64,000 bases of DNA from Candidatus Marithrix sp. (GTDB lineage: Bacteria; Pseudomonadota; Gammaproteobacteria; Beggiatoales; Beggiatoaceae): NCBI GenBank assembly GCA_016744775.1, contig JADGDS010000001.1:596290-660289 (forward strand), read 5' to 3'. The notes under the pieces are model-generated. The model made no database searches. It was not told the DNA's origin and saw only the letters and a program-made list of their open reading frames with translations. Below, piece by piece: positions 1 to 8,438 of the stretch (the stretch's first letter is position 1; every line of letters starts with the position of its first letter). Both the position numbers and the translations under genes were made by a program.

Positions 1-1016
1 TAAAATAAAGTAGTCAACATTGGTGACGCTAACAAGATTAAACCTAACATAGATGGAACACCAATTAAAAACACCCAACGTAATGCCCAATCTAAAGTAT
101 TGTTATATTTAGACATATCACCACGTGCTACTGATTTTGATAAATCAGGTAACATCACAGTTGCTAAGGCAATTCCAAAAATTCCAATAGGAAACTCCAT
201 CAAACGATCAGAATAATATAACCATGAAACACTGCCGCTTATTAAAAAAGATGCCATTAAAGTGTCAACTAATAAATTAATTTGTGATACTGACACACCA
301 AATAAGGCAGGAATCATTAATTTATAGACTCTTTTTACCCCTGCATCTTTCTTAAAACGAGGCTTAGGTAATAAATTTAAACGGGCTAAAAATGGTAATT
401 GAAATCCTAATTGCACTATACCAGCAATAAATACCGCCCAAACTAACACCATAATTGGCGGCTGAAAATAAGATGCAAACGATAATGCTCCAACAATAAA
501 ACACAGATTCAATAAAACAGGCGTTAAAGCAGGCACCGCAAATTTACCATAAGTATTCAATATCGCGCCGGCAAAAGCGGTTAAAGCAATAAAAAATAAA
601 TAAGGGAAAGTAATTTGCAACATAGAAACTGTTAAGTTAAATTTAGCTGGATCATTATAAAATCCCGGAGCAAAAATAAATACTAATAGCGGCGCAGCAA
701 GCATACTAACAATAGTTACCATTAATAAAATGCCACCTAAATGCCCAGCGACGTTATTAACTAATGTTTTGATTTCATTATGATCACGCTTAGTTTTATA
801 TTCACTTAATATTGGAGTAAAAGCTTGTGAAAACGCACCTTCAGCAAATAAGCGGCGCAAAAAATTCGGGATTTTAAAAGCTACAAAAAAAGCATCAGTA
901 GTGGCACCAGCCCCAAATGTGTGTGCGATAACCACATCACGAACAAAGCCTAAAACTCGGGAAATTAAAGTGAATCCACCAACAACAGCAGTAGATTTAA
1001 ATAGTTTTTTACTCAT
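1..1016 (-). CDS. murJ: Lipid II flippase MurJ (MviN), 3' end cut by window edge
   Basis: The complement from the ATG at 1014-1016 stays open to base 1 and gives about 338 residues of an integral membrane protein. It begins MSKKLFKSTAVVGG, then has SRVLGFVRD and FGAGATTDAFFVAFKIPN, which are hallmark MurJ sequences of the first membrane helices. Hydrophobic segments recur throughout. MurJ is the MOP-superfamily flippase that moves lipid II across the inner membrane for peptidoglycan synthesis. The family is usually about 500 residues, so roughly the last third lies outside the window. It is divergent from the gene at 1052, with only 35 bases between them. Confidence 0.93.
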   Translation of the reverse strand, partial: MSKKLFKSTAVVGGFTLISRVLGFVRDVVIAHTFGAGATTDAFFVAFKIPNFLRRLFAEGAFSQAFTPILSEYKTKRDHNEIKTLVNNVAGHLGGILLMVTIVSMLAAPLLVFIFAPGFYNDPAKFNLTVSMLQITFPYLFFIALTAFAGAILNTYGKFAVPALTPVLLNLCFIVGALSFASYFQPPIMVLVWAVFIAGIVQLGFQLPFLARLNLLPKPRFKKDAGVKRVYKLMIPALFGVSVSQINLLVDTLMASFLISGSVSWLYYSDRLMEFPIGIFGIALATVMLPDLSKSVARGDMSKYNNTLDWALRWVFLIGVPSMLGLILLASPMLTTLF

Positions 1017-1051
1017 ATTATCTTTATATAGAAATTTTATACCATTAAACA

Positions 1052-1828
1052 ATGAAACATATGACTTCTAAATTAAAACAGCGTCTAATAATTGCTATTA
1101 TTAGTTGCATTTTAAGCTTATTATTTATCTTTAGCTTAGATATTATTCTGCAACCAAATAGTGATGCAGCACGTTTACTATTAGATTATCGTTCCGATAA
1201 TAACTTATATCCATTAACAGTACAAAATTTTATGTGGATAATCTTCTTTCTGGGCTTAGGCGAATTATGGGCGCGATTCTATGATGGAAAAAATGATCGT
1301 GATCAACTAGATCAACGTTATTTGCCAGAAGATGAACGTAGCTTGTTACAAGCATCAGATCTAGGTTCTATTTACAAGGCTGTACGTCATGATGCCAGTC
1401 AATATGAATTATTTTTACCGCGTTTAATTAAACGTATTGTTTTACAATTTCAAAGCAGCCGTTCTATAGAACAAGCCAACAGCTTATTAAATTCCAGTTT
1501 AGACTTGTATATCCACGAAATTGATTTACGCTATAACATGCTACGTTATATTATGTGGCTAATTCCTAGTTTAGGATTTATAGGCACAGTGATCGGTATT
1601 AGCCTAGCTTTAAACTACGCAGGAAATGCCGATTTCCAAGATCCTAGCCTATTATCAGAACTAACAAAACGTTTAGCTATAGCTTTTTACACCACCCTAT
1701 TAGCTTTAATTCAAGCCTCTATTTTAGTATTTATGACCCATATAATTCAAGCTTTTGAAGAACGCACACTGAATTTAATAGGGCAATATTGCTTAGATAA
1801 CTTAATTAATAGACTATATAAGAATTAA
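1052..1828 (+). CDS. MotA/TolQ/ExbB-like proton-channel protein
   Basis: This 258-residue protein has four probable membrane helices at about 11-32, 58-74, 163-187 and 207-231. The last pair carries the MotA/TolQ/ExbB pattern: PSLGFIGTVIGI at 172-183, then LTKRLAIAFYTTLLALIQA. The stretch between helices 2 and 3 is long, charged and probably cytoplasmic. In the family such proteins form a pentamer around a MotB/ExbD dimer and use the proton gradient. A MotB-like partner is three genes downstream at 3299. The start could also be the ATG at 1061, since neither has a clear ribosome site. Flagellar MotA and TolQ are unlikely because no motility or Tol genes are near. A ZorA-like role is possible but unproven. 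Confidence 0.75.
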   Translation: MKHMTSKLKQRLIIAIISCILSLLFIFSLDIILQPNSDAARLLLDYRSDNNLYPLTVQNFMWIIFFLGLGELWARFYDGKNDRDQLDQRYLPEDERSLLQASDLGSIYKAVRHDASQYELFLPRLIKRIVLQFQSSRSIEQANSLLNSSLDLYIHEIDLRYNMLRYIMWLIPSLGFIGTVIGISLALNYAGNADFQDPSLLSELTKRLAIAFYTTLLALIQASILVFMTHIIQAFEERTLNLIGQYCLDNLINRLYKN

Positions 1829-1839
1829 ATCTCAACACC

Positions 1840-2157
1840 ATGAAAACCTATATAGTCGGACGTAGCAAAAAATCTGATATTTGTATTATAAATGCTGATA
1901 GCACTGTAAGCGGCTTCCATTTAGAACTCATAGAAGATACTGATGGTAAATATTATGTGATTGATCGTAAAAGTACTAATGGAACTTTTTCTCAACAGGG
2001 CAAACAAAAAATTCAACAAAACTATGTTGAATTTGATGAACCATTATTTTTAGGCAGCTATAAAACTACAATACGGAAATTGTTAAATATGCGTACAAAT
2101 CTTAATAAGAAAGTTGAACGTAATCCTGAAACCGGCGAAATAATACCAAGGAAATAA
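1840..2157 (+). CDS. Stand-alone FHA domain protein
   Basis: This 105-residue protein is almost entirely one forkhead-associated domain. It opens with YIVGRSKKSDICI (the GR-S phosphothreonine-binding loop), continues with STVSGFHLEL (the S-x-x-H position) and has DRKSTNGTF (the N-G turn). FHA domains bind phosphothreonine peptides, which implies a Ser/Thr kinase; none is seen in the window. There is no signal peptide, so it should be cytoplasmic. It lies 11 bases after the MotA-like gene, and its stop overlaps the next start by one base (TAATG), indicating one operon with translational coupling. Confidence 0.85.
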   Translation: MKTYIVGRSKKSDICIINADSTVSGFHLELIEDTDGKYYVIDRKSTNGTFSQQGKQKIQQNYVEFDEPLFLGSYKTTIRKLLNMRTNLNKKVERNPETGEIIPRK

Positions 2158-3302
2158 TGATTGTGATTAAAATCATAATAACTTTAATTACAATTGCGAT
2201 TCCTTTAACCAGCTTTGCCGCGCCAAATTTTGAAAAGCTTGATAAAAGTATTGTATTGATTATTAAGATTACGGGAAAGACTAAAAGTACTGCGACAGGA
2301 TTTGTCATTAATGACCAAAATAATGTTATTACTAATCATCATGTTATTAAAGGGAATGGGCGATTATTTATTGCTGACGGAGGTACTGATCCAATAAGTT
2401 TAAAACCAGCAATAGTCAAATGGTCATCTGAAGAGAAAGATTTAGCGATTTTACATGTTCCTAATTTAAACCGCCCAGCCTTATCATTATCTAGCGTTGA
2501 ACCGAGTAAAGGCGCAACAGTCTATGCAATCGGCTTTCCGGAAATCGCAGATTTACTTATTCAAAAAATCTCCACTGAATCTAGTGTCACTATAGGTTCT
2601 GTTAGCCGTTTGATAAATGCCGCTTGGCATGAAAATATGCCTAAATTTCGTATTATTCAGCATAGTTCTGAACTGAATAGCGGCAATAGTGGTGGACCAT
2701 TAATTAATGTTTGTGGGCAAGTAGTTGGCATAAATACTATCAAAACTTCACTGGAAGCCTCGATTAATCGTGGTGAGATTATTAGTGGTGTTTTTTACGC
2801 CTCACACATTTCATCACTTATAGAAGTTTTAACAGCAAAAACAATTTCTTTTAATGAAGTTACAACAGCTTGCACACCAGAAGAAAATGCAGGATCTAAT
2901 ATTGTAATTATCATAATAATAATATTAGCAATTCTTGTAATCTTGCTAAGTTTTAGCCGTTCACATCAAGCTCAATGGAAACACAATACAACTATTGAAA
3001 AAAAATCAAGCAATATATCAGGCATCGACAATTCAAATATTCATTTTACTATTAATCAAGATCAAGCATTTGCTTTAATCATAGGGCGATCCGCCAAACT
3101 CAGTGAATTAGTCATTGATAATAAAGCTATTTCCCGTTGTCATGCACGAATAAGTTGCAAACAAAATCAACTTTATATTGAAGATATGAACTCATTAAAT
3201 GGAACCAAGCTAAATAATATTACTTTAACAGCATTTAAACCAATAAAACTAAATTCTGGAAACATTTTGACGCTTGGTAAAGTGAGACTAAAAATAACAT
3301 GA
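2157..3302 (+). CDS. Membrane-anchored trypsin-like protease with cytoplasmic FHA domain
   Basis: The 381-residue product starts with a signal peptide (to about residue 21). A chymotrypsin/HtrA-fold protease domain (about 25-230) follows, with a complete triad: His62 in ITNHHVI, Asp95 in EKDLAIL and Ser178 in GNSGGPL. A single membrane helix at about 249-266 is followed by an FHA domain at about 307-380, with IIGRSAKLSELVI, SRCHARI and SLNGTKL. The predicted topology is periplasmic protease and cytoplasmic phosphothreonine reader, so it could carry a signal across the inner membrane. It lacks the PDZ domain of DegP/DegS. It overlaps its upstream neighbour by one base and its downstream neighbour by four. 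Confidence 0.85.
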   Translation: MIVIKIIITLITIAIPLTSFAAPNFEKLDKSIVLIIKITGKTKSTATGFVINDQNNVITNHHVIKGNGRLFIADGGTDPISLKPAIVKWSSEEKDLAILHVPNLNRPALSLSSVEPSKGATVYAIGFPEIADLLIQKISTESSVTIGSVSRLINAAWHENMPKFRIIQHSSELNSGNSGGPLINVCGQVVGINTIKTSLEASINRGEIISGVFYASHISSLIEVLTAKTISFNEVTTACTPEENAGSNIVIIIIIILAILVILLSFSRSHQAQWKHNTTIEKKSSNISGIDNSNIHFTINQDQAFALIIGRSAKLSELVIDNKAISRCHARISCKQNQLYIEDMNSLNGTKLNNITLTAFKPIKLNSGNILTLGKVRLKIT

Positions 3303-3970
3303 AAAGACTTAATCGCGACATCAATATTTTCAGCATGTCGGCACTAGATTTATTCGCATCGGCGATGGGCACTTTTATTTTATTGGTAGTGGTTTTATTT
3401 CCATATTATCTCAAAAATGCTGAGATTGTAGAAAAAATGTCGGTTTTACGTCAAGAACTTGCAAAAGCTCAAGAGCAAAATCCTCAATTAGAAAAATGCC
3501 AAACACAAAAAAGTAATTTACAAAGCGAAATTAAGACTTTAAAACGAGACTTAAAAAATTGTCACCAAAAACTTCGACAAACCTTTTTGGCTGTGGTAAT
3601 GAAATGGGAAACTAAGAGACAAGATATTGATTTACATATAATTGATCCAAATAACAACGAATTTTATTATAAGAAACATAATCGTACTCGTTCACATTTT
3701 CCTAATGTAAATGCCGAATTAAGTGTTGACACTATAAAAGGTCCGGGTATTGAAATTTGGGAAAATCAGCGGATAAAACAAGGCTTATATAATGTATATG
3801 CCAAATTATATGCACGTAAAGGTAATAGAAAGAACCCCGTTGTAAGAACTACAATTTATTATCGTGACGGCTCAAAAAAACTGCCTAATATTACTTTGCA
3901 TGAAACAAATAAAAAAAAATTAATCGCAACAATAGAAATAAATGCTGAAGGAGAAGTTCTGGCGTATTAA
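3299..3970 (+). CDS. MotB/ExbD-like anchor with coiled coil and DUF2135-like domain
   Basis: This 223-residue protein has one N-terminal membrane helix (about 15-38), a heptad-rich coiled coil (about 42-95) and a C-terminal beta-rich domain (about 96-223). The helix begins ALDLFASAMGTFILLVV, which aligns in pattern with the MotB plug helix (YADFMTAMMAFF). Asp17 sits where MotB has its proton-carrying Asp. The C-terminal part, with MKWETKRQDIDLHIIDP and GLYNVYAKLY, resembles the YfaP/DUF2135 domain, predicted periplasmic; the usual MotB OmpA-like peptidoglycan domain is absent. Its start overlaps the protease stop (ATGA). It probably pairs with the MotA-like protein at 1052. The DUF2135 assignment is by eye. 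Confidence 0.65.
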   Translation: MKRLNRDINIFSMSALDLFASAMGTFILLVVVLFPYYLKNAEIVEKMSVLRQELAKAQEQNPQLEKCQTQKSNLQSEIKTLKRDLKNCHQKLRQTFLAVVMKWETKRQDIDLHIIDPNNNEFYYKKHNRTRSHFPNVNAELSVDTIKGPGIEIWENQRIKQGLYNVYAKLYARKGNRKNPVVRTTIYYRDGSKKLPNITLHETNKKKLIATIEINAEGEVLAY

Positions 3971-3980
3971 AAATATTTTT

Positions 3981-4014
3981 TTCTCGTTACCACGCTGGAA
4001 CGTGGGAACGAGAA
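3981..4014. repeat. Palindromic element / hairpin after MotB-like gene
   Basis: A 12-base arm at 3983-3994 (CTCGTTACCACG) pairs with 4001-4012 (CGTGGGAACGAG) with one mismatch around a six-base loop; flanking TT and AA extend the stem. It lies ten bases after the stop at 3970 and could end transcription or protect the mRNA end. The sequence resembles a dispersed CTCGTTCCCACG palindrome that I recall from sulfur bacteria, but only one copy is seen here. Confidence 0.6.
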
Positions 4015-4016
4015 AA

Positions 4017-4043
4017 CAACGAATAGATCCGAATTCTTTAATT
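4017..4043. repeat. Short dispersed repeat, copy 1 (CAACGAATAGATC)
   Basis: A 27-base stretch beginning CAACGAATAGATC and ending TTTAATT recurs at 11732-11758 with a few differences in the middle. Both copies are intergenic and lie just upstream of plus-strand genes. A looser relative (ACAACGAATTTACGG) starts near 13449. Function unknown. Confidence 0.5.
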
Positions 4044-4126
4044 ACAACACATTAATATCAATATTTGATTTTATTTAATTAATAGATAATAATATTACTT
4101 ATAAATTTTAAATTGAAGGATATTTT

Positions 4127-7100
4127 ATGAAACGACCACATAGAATTTTTTTATGTTTAGGTATCTTTGTTTTGTTATGGCATAAGACCGTTTTTGCTGA
4201 AGTCTCTTGTACTGTCGATTATAAAATCGTTAGTCAATGGAATAATGGTTTTACTGCTGAAGTCAAAATCACTAATTTAGGTGATAATTTAGATGGTTGG
4301 CTTGTTCGCTGGAATATGCTTAATGGACAAGTTATTAGTGGCTTATGGAAAGGTCAACATACTCAACAAGGTGATAGTGTTGAAGTCAGAAATTATAGTT
4401 GGAATAAAAATATTCCAAAAGGCTCAGTAATTGACTTTGGTTTTAATGCTTCGCATCAAGGTACTAATGATATTCCTGCTGATATTACTGTTAATGGTGT
4501 TCTTTGTGATGGTCAAGTCGCTCCTCCTCCCCCCCCTCCGCCTTCTAGCACTACTTGTACAGTAGATTATAATATTAGTGATCAATGGAATACTGGTTTT
4601 ACTGCTAGAATTGAAATAGAAAATACTGGTACATCTCTGAATGCTTGGGATGTTACTTGGACCATGCCTGATGCTCAACAAATTACTAATCTTTGGAATG
4701 GTAATCTTAATCAAAATGGTAATAGTGTTTCAGTCAGAAATTTAGATTGGAATAAAATTATTCCTACCGGTGGAAAAATTAAATTTGGTTTTAATGGTTC
4801 ATATCAAGGTAATAATAATAAGCCTAATGATGTAAAGGTTAATGGTTCCAGATGTGGAGGACAAGCTGGTCCACCTGCATTATCTGCTCCAACTACAACC
4901 GCTTTAGCTGATAATTGTGCTATTTGTCATGGCACTGATGGTGTTAGTGGTGGTTCCAGTATGCCTACTATTACCGGTTTTGGTAAGGATTATTTTATTC
5001 GTACCATGACTGCTTATCAAACCGATGCACGGGCTTCAAATATGATGGGGCTAATAGCTACTGGTTATACTGAGGATCAAATTAATTTATTAGCAGATCA
5101 TTTTTCTAAAAAATATTTTGTTGTTGCTGAACAACAGTTTGATATTAATGTTGTCAGACGTGGTTGGCATATTCATAAAGATCGTTGTATAGATTGTCAT
5201 GTTGAAGGTGGACGTAACAAAACTCTTACCGGAACTATATTAGCTGGGCAATGGAAAACATATTTACAGGCTACTATGCTGGATTATCGAGCTGGGCGTA
5301 GTAGTAATATTCCTGCTGATATGGCTAAACAATTTGAAGGCTTAGATAATAGCTCTATTACAGCTTTAGCAACATATTATGCTGCCAATATGGATGATGC
5401 TGATCTTGATGATGGTAGTGATACTCCGCCGGGAAGTGAATTATATTTTCAACATAAATGTTTAGAATGTCATGGCACTGAGGGTCAAGGTGGAACTTCT
5501 GGCAAAGCTTTAAATACATTTGGTCAAGATGATTATGATTATTTAGTTTCAACCATTACTAATAGTATGCCATTTGATAATCCCGCCGCTTGTGATAGTC
5601 AATGTGCTGAAAGTATTGCTTATTATATTTTAAATACCTTTTCTGATGGCGGCAATACTAGCTGTCAAGATAATAATATTCCAACTTTACCTAGAAGATT
5701 ACGCTTATTAACTCGTTATGAATATCAAAATACTATTAATGATTTATTAGGTATAAATACTAGTATTGCTGCGGAATTACCAATTGATAATCGTGTTGCT
5801 GGTTTTGATAATAATAGTGATCAAAATCTAATTACTGATACTCGCATGGATTCTTATTTAAGTAAAGCTAAAGAATTAACTGCTCAAGCATTAAGAGATA
5901 ATAGCGATTTATTAGCCGTTTGTAGCAATGCGGAAAATTGTACTGAAGATTTAATTCGTTATCTTGGTAAACGCGCTTATCGTCGCCCTCTTACTGATAA
6001 TGAGGTTAGTCAATATGCTGGATTATTTAGTAGTAGTTCTACTTTTGAAGAAAATGCCGAGTTGATGTTGACAACTATGTTAGTTTCACCGTATTTCTTA
6101 TATCGTTCTGAATTAGGTGTAGAACAAGCGGATAAGACTTATAAATTAACTTATTATGAAATAGCTAGTAGTTTATCTTATTTGTTTTGGGGTACTATGC
6201 CAGATGAAACTTTATTTACTGCTGCTGATAATGGTAACTTAGATATTGTTAGTCAAGCCACTCGTTTATTAGCTGATCAACGTAGTCGTAAACATTTAGG
6301 GCATTTTGCAGAGCAATGGTTATTAGGTATTGACGCTTTATCTTTAGATAGTAAAGATCCTAATATTTTTCCAGAATTTACTCCTGAAATTAAAGATGCT
6401 ATGGCTGAGGAATTAAAGCAGTTCTTTAATTATGTAGTATTTAATACTGGTGGTAAATTTAAAGATTTGTTGACTGCTGATTATGTAATCATAAATCGTT
6501 TATTGGCAGATTACTATAATTTAAATGCTCCTGCTGGCAATGATTTTGAAGTAGTTCCTGTAAATGATGGTACTCGCACCGGAATATTATCTTTAGGTAG
6601 CGTATTAGCTCGTTATGCTTCTAGTGTAGATTCTTCACCGATTAAACGTGGAGTATTTTTACGTGGACGTATCATGTGTCAAGAGATTCCATTACCCGGA
6701 CCAGATGTTGATGGTACTCCGCCTGCTCCTAATCCAAATCAAACCACACGCGAACGTTTTGCTCAACATACTGCTGATCCTGTGTGTTTTTCTTGTCATA
6801 AATATATTGATGAACCGGGATTTGGTTTTGGTGCTTATGATGGAGCTTCCAAATTTCATACCACAGAAAATGGTCAAACCATTGATACTACAGGTAACTT
6901 ATTGGGAGTAGAAGATTATAAGCCTACTAATCCTATAGCTTTTAATAATCTCAATGAAATGTCACAAATATTATCTCAAAGTGATAATGCTGCGAAATGT
7001 GTTGCTACACAATATTATCGTTTTGCTAGCGGTTCTGCTGAGGAACAAGGAAATTGCGCCTTAGAAGAGTTACAACAACGTTATACTGATCAGAACTATG

Positions 7101-7165
7101 ATTTACAATCCTTATTATTAGAAATTGTAAATTCTCGTCATTTCACTCATAGACGCGCCCAATAG
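4127..7165 (+). CDS. CBM2-CBM2-FccA-like dihaem cytochrome-DUF1592/DUF1588/DUF1585 fusion protein
   Basis: This 1012-residue exported protein has a signal peptide cut near Ala24. Two CBM2-like cellulose-binding domains follow (about 26-127 and 142-243), each bracketed by a Cys pair (28/127, 144/243) and separated by a proline linker. Residues about 258-421 look like FccA/SoxE dihaem cytochrome c: haem sites C264-A-I-C-H268 and C354-I-D-C-H358, with GYTEDQINLLADHF and ILAGQW between and after them. A third haem site is C445-L-E-C-H449. The rest follows the DUF1587, DUF1595 (KRAYRRPLT), DUF1592 (SPYFLYRSEL), DUF1588 and DUF1585 order, with a fourth haem at C887-F-S-C-H891. The RBS AAGGA at 4116-4120 supports the start. 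It probably binds polysaccharide while transferring electrons outside the cytoplasm; its substrate is unknown. Confidence 0.85.
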   Translation: MKRPHRIFLCLGIFVLLWHKTVFAEVSCTVDYKIVSQWNNGFTAEVKITNLGDNLDGWLVRWNMLNGQVISGLWKGQHTQQGDSVEVRNYSWNKNIPKGSVIDFGFNASHQGTNDIPADITVNGVLCDGQVAPPPPPPPSSTTCTVDYNISDQWNTGFTARIEIENTGTSLNAWDVTWTMPDAQQITNLWNGNLNQNGNSVSVRNLDWNKIIPTGGKIKFGFNGSYQGNNNKPNDVKVNGSRCGGQAGPPALSAPTTTALADNCAICHGTDGVSGGSSMPTITGFGKDYFIRTMTAYQTDARASNMMGLIATGYTEDQINLLADHFSKKYFVVAEQQFDINVVRRGWHIHKDRCIDCHVEGGRNKTLTGTILAGQWKTYLQATMLDYRAGRSSNIPADMAKQFEGLDNSSITALATYYAANMDDADLDDGSDTPPGSELYFQHKCLECHGTEGQGGTSGKALNTFGQDDYDYLVSTITNSMPFDNPAACDSQCAESIAYYILNTFSDGGNTSCQDNNIPTLPRRLRLLTRYEYQNTINDLLGINTSIAAELPIDNRVAGFDNNSDQNLITDTRMDSYLSKAKELTAQALRDNSDLLAVCSNAENCTEDLIRYLGKRAYRRPLTDNEVSQYAGLFSSSSTFEENAELMLTTMLVSPYFLYRSELGVEQADKTYKLTYYEIASSLSYLFWGTMPDETLFTAADNGNLDIVSQATRLLADQRSRKHLGHFAEQWLLGIDALSLDSKDPNIFPEFTPEIKDAMAEELKQFFNYVVFNTGGKFKDLLTADYVIINRLLADYYNLNAPAGNDFEVVPVNDGTRTGILSLGSVLARYASSVDSSPIKRGVFLRGRIMCQEIPLPGPDVDGTPPAPNPNQTTRERFAQHTADPVCFSCHKYIDEPGFGFGAYDGASKFHTTENGQTIDTTGNLLGVEDYKPTNPIAFNNLNEMSQILSQSDNAAKCVATQYYRFASGSAEEQGNCALEELQQRYTDQNYDLQSLLLEIVNSRHFTHRRAQ

Positions 7166-7175
7166 GAAAAATCAG

Positions 7176-8438
7176 ATGAATAAATTTTTAATCAATCGCC
7201 GTAAATTCCTCAAAGGGCTTGGAGCTGTAAGTCTATTGCCCTTTATTCGTCCAGCAATTGCGGCTGAGTCTCCAAAAAGAATAATATTTTTCTATACTCC
7301 AGATGGGGCAACTAATGGTTTATGGCATCCAAATAGATCGTCTGATACTAATTTTACTTTGCCAGCAATGACTGCTCCTTTTGAGGCAATTCGTGATAAT
7401 TGTGTGTTTCTATCTGGTTTAAAAATGTATGGCGGTGGTGGAACACATGAAGGTGGCGCTGCTAAGGTATTAACTGGCTTTGGTTCAGAAAATGCTCAAA
7501 GACGTGTGTCTCTTGATTATTACTTAGGGCAATATTTTAAGATGGATACTCCATTTCCATACTTAAATTTAGGTATTCGTGGTAATGAGTGGAGCAAACC
7601 AATGCTGACTTATAGCCCGGGCGGGATCGAAGTCTTATCAGAGGATAATCCAATAGCGGCTTTTGATCGAGTTTTTGGTAATATGACTAGCCCTAATCCC
7701 GGTGGAGATGTAGCGCGTGAATTAAGTATTATTGACTTTGTATTGGATGAAGTTAATCAAATTAGTCAGCGTCTTGGTACTTTGGAGCAAAGGAAAGTAG
7801 ATATGCACCTAAGTTCTTTGCGTGATATTGAACGTCGTCTGCGTGATAGTGCAGGCGGCACTTGCAATGTTGATGATTTTAATCAAGGTGGCTTTAATCC
7901 AGATCATGGTGCTTATAAAGATGTAGCTAATTTTGCTACAGTTTTACAATTACAAATGGATTTAGCTGCTAAAGCCTTTAGTTGTGATATGACTCGTGTG
8001 ATCACGATTAAAATTGGTCATCCTGTATCTGGAGAAATCATTATTCCAGAATCTGGAACTCAACGAGATAATCACAATGCTTCACATGATTCTGATGGTG
8101 GTAATTCAGACAGTTTTATTAAGCTAAAAAGTTGGTATAACAAACAGTTAGTATCTTTAATAGACACTTTAAAAAATACTCCTGAAGGCAATGGTAATTT
8201 AATGGATAACACCTTAATTTTCAACATGTCTGAAATATCTCATAATCATAGTCATGATAATATGCCATTTGTTTTGATAGGCGGTTCTAATACTGGCTTA
8301 GTTGGAGGGCGTGCATTGAGTTATTCTAATGAAAGTCATAGCAAATTATTAGTGTCAATTGCTCAATTAATGGGTTTATCTATTGATAGTTTTGGAGATA
8401 CTAGTAATGGTAATGGACCATTGGGAGGTTTAATCTAA
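7176..8438 (+). CDS. DUF1552 family protein with Tat-type signal
   Basis: The 420-residue product begins with a twin-arginine signal (NRRKFLKGLGAVSLLPF) and then RIIFFYTPDGATNGLWHP, the start of the DUF1552 domain. The body includes FLSGLKMYGGGGTHEGG, DMTRVITIKIGHP, DNTLIFNMSEISH and PFVLIGG. DUF1552 proteins typically neighbour DUF1592/1588/1585 cytochromes in planctomycetes and proteobacteria. The fold is alkaline-phosphatase/sulfatase-like in appearance, but no reaction is established. It begins ten bases after the fused cytochrome and overlaps the flavoprotein by one base (TAATG), so the three genes form one operon. Export in folded form suggests a cofactor or metal. Confidence 0.85.
   Translation: MNKFLINRRKFLKGLGAVSLLPFIRPAIAAESPKRIIFFYTPDGATNGLWHPNRSSDTNFTLPAMTAPFEAIRDNCVFLSGLKMYGGGGTHEGGAAKVLTGFGSENAQRRVSLDYYLGQYFKMDTPFPYLNLGIRGNEWSKPMLTYSPGGIEVLSEDNPIAAFDRVFGNMTSPNPGGDVARELSIIDFVLDEVNQISQRLGTLEQRKVDMHLSSLRDIERRLRDSAGGTCNVDDFNQGGFNPDHGAYKDVANFATVLQLQMDLAAKAFSCDMTRVITIKIGHPVSGEIIIPESGTQRDNHNASHDSDGGNSDSFIKLKSWYNKQLVSLIDTLKNTPEGNGNLMDNTLIFNMSEISHNHSHDNMPFVLIGGSNTGLVGGRALSYSNESHSKLLVSIAQLMGLSIDSFGDTSNGNGPLGGLI

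Noticed and set aside
1052..3970. Zorya defence system
   Set aside because: ZorA/ZorB-like folds may be present, but there is no ZorD helicase, ZorE nuclease or ZorC; FHA and protease genes are not part of Zorya.
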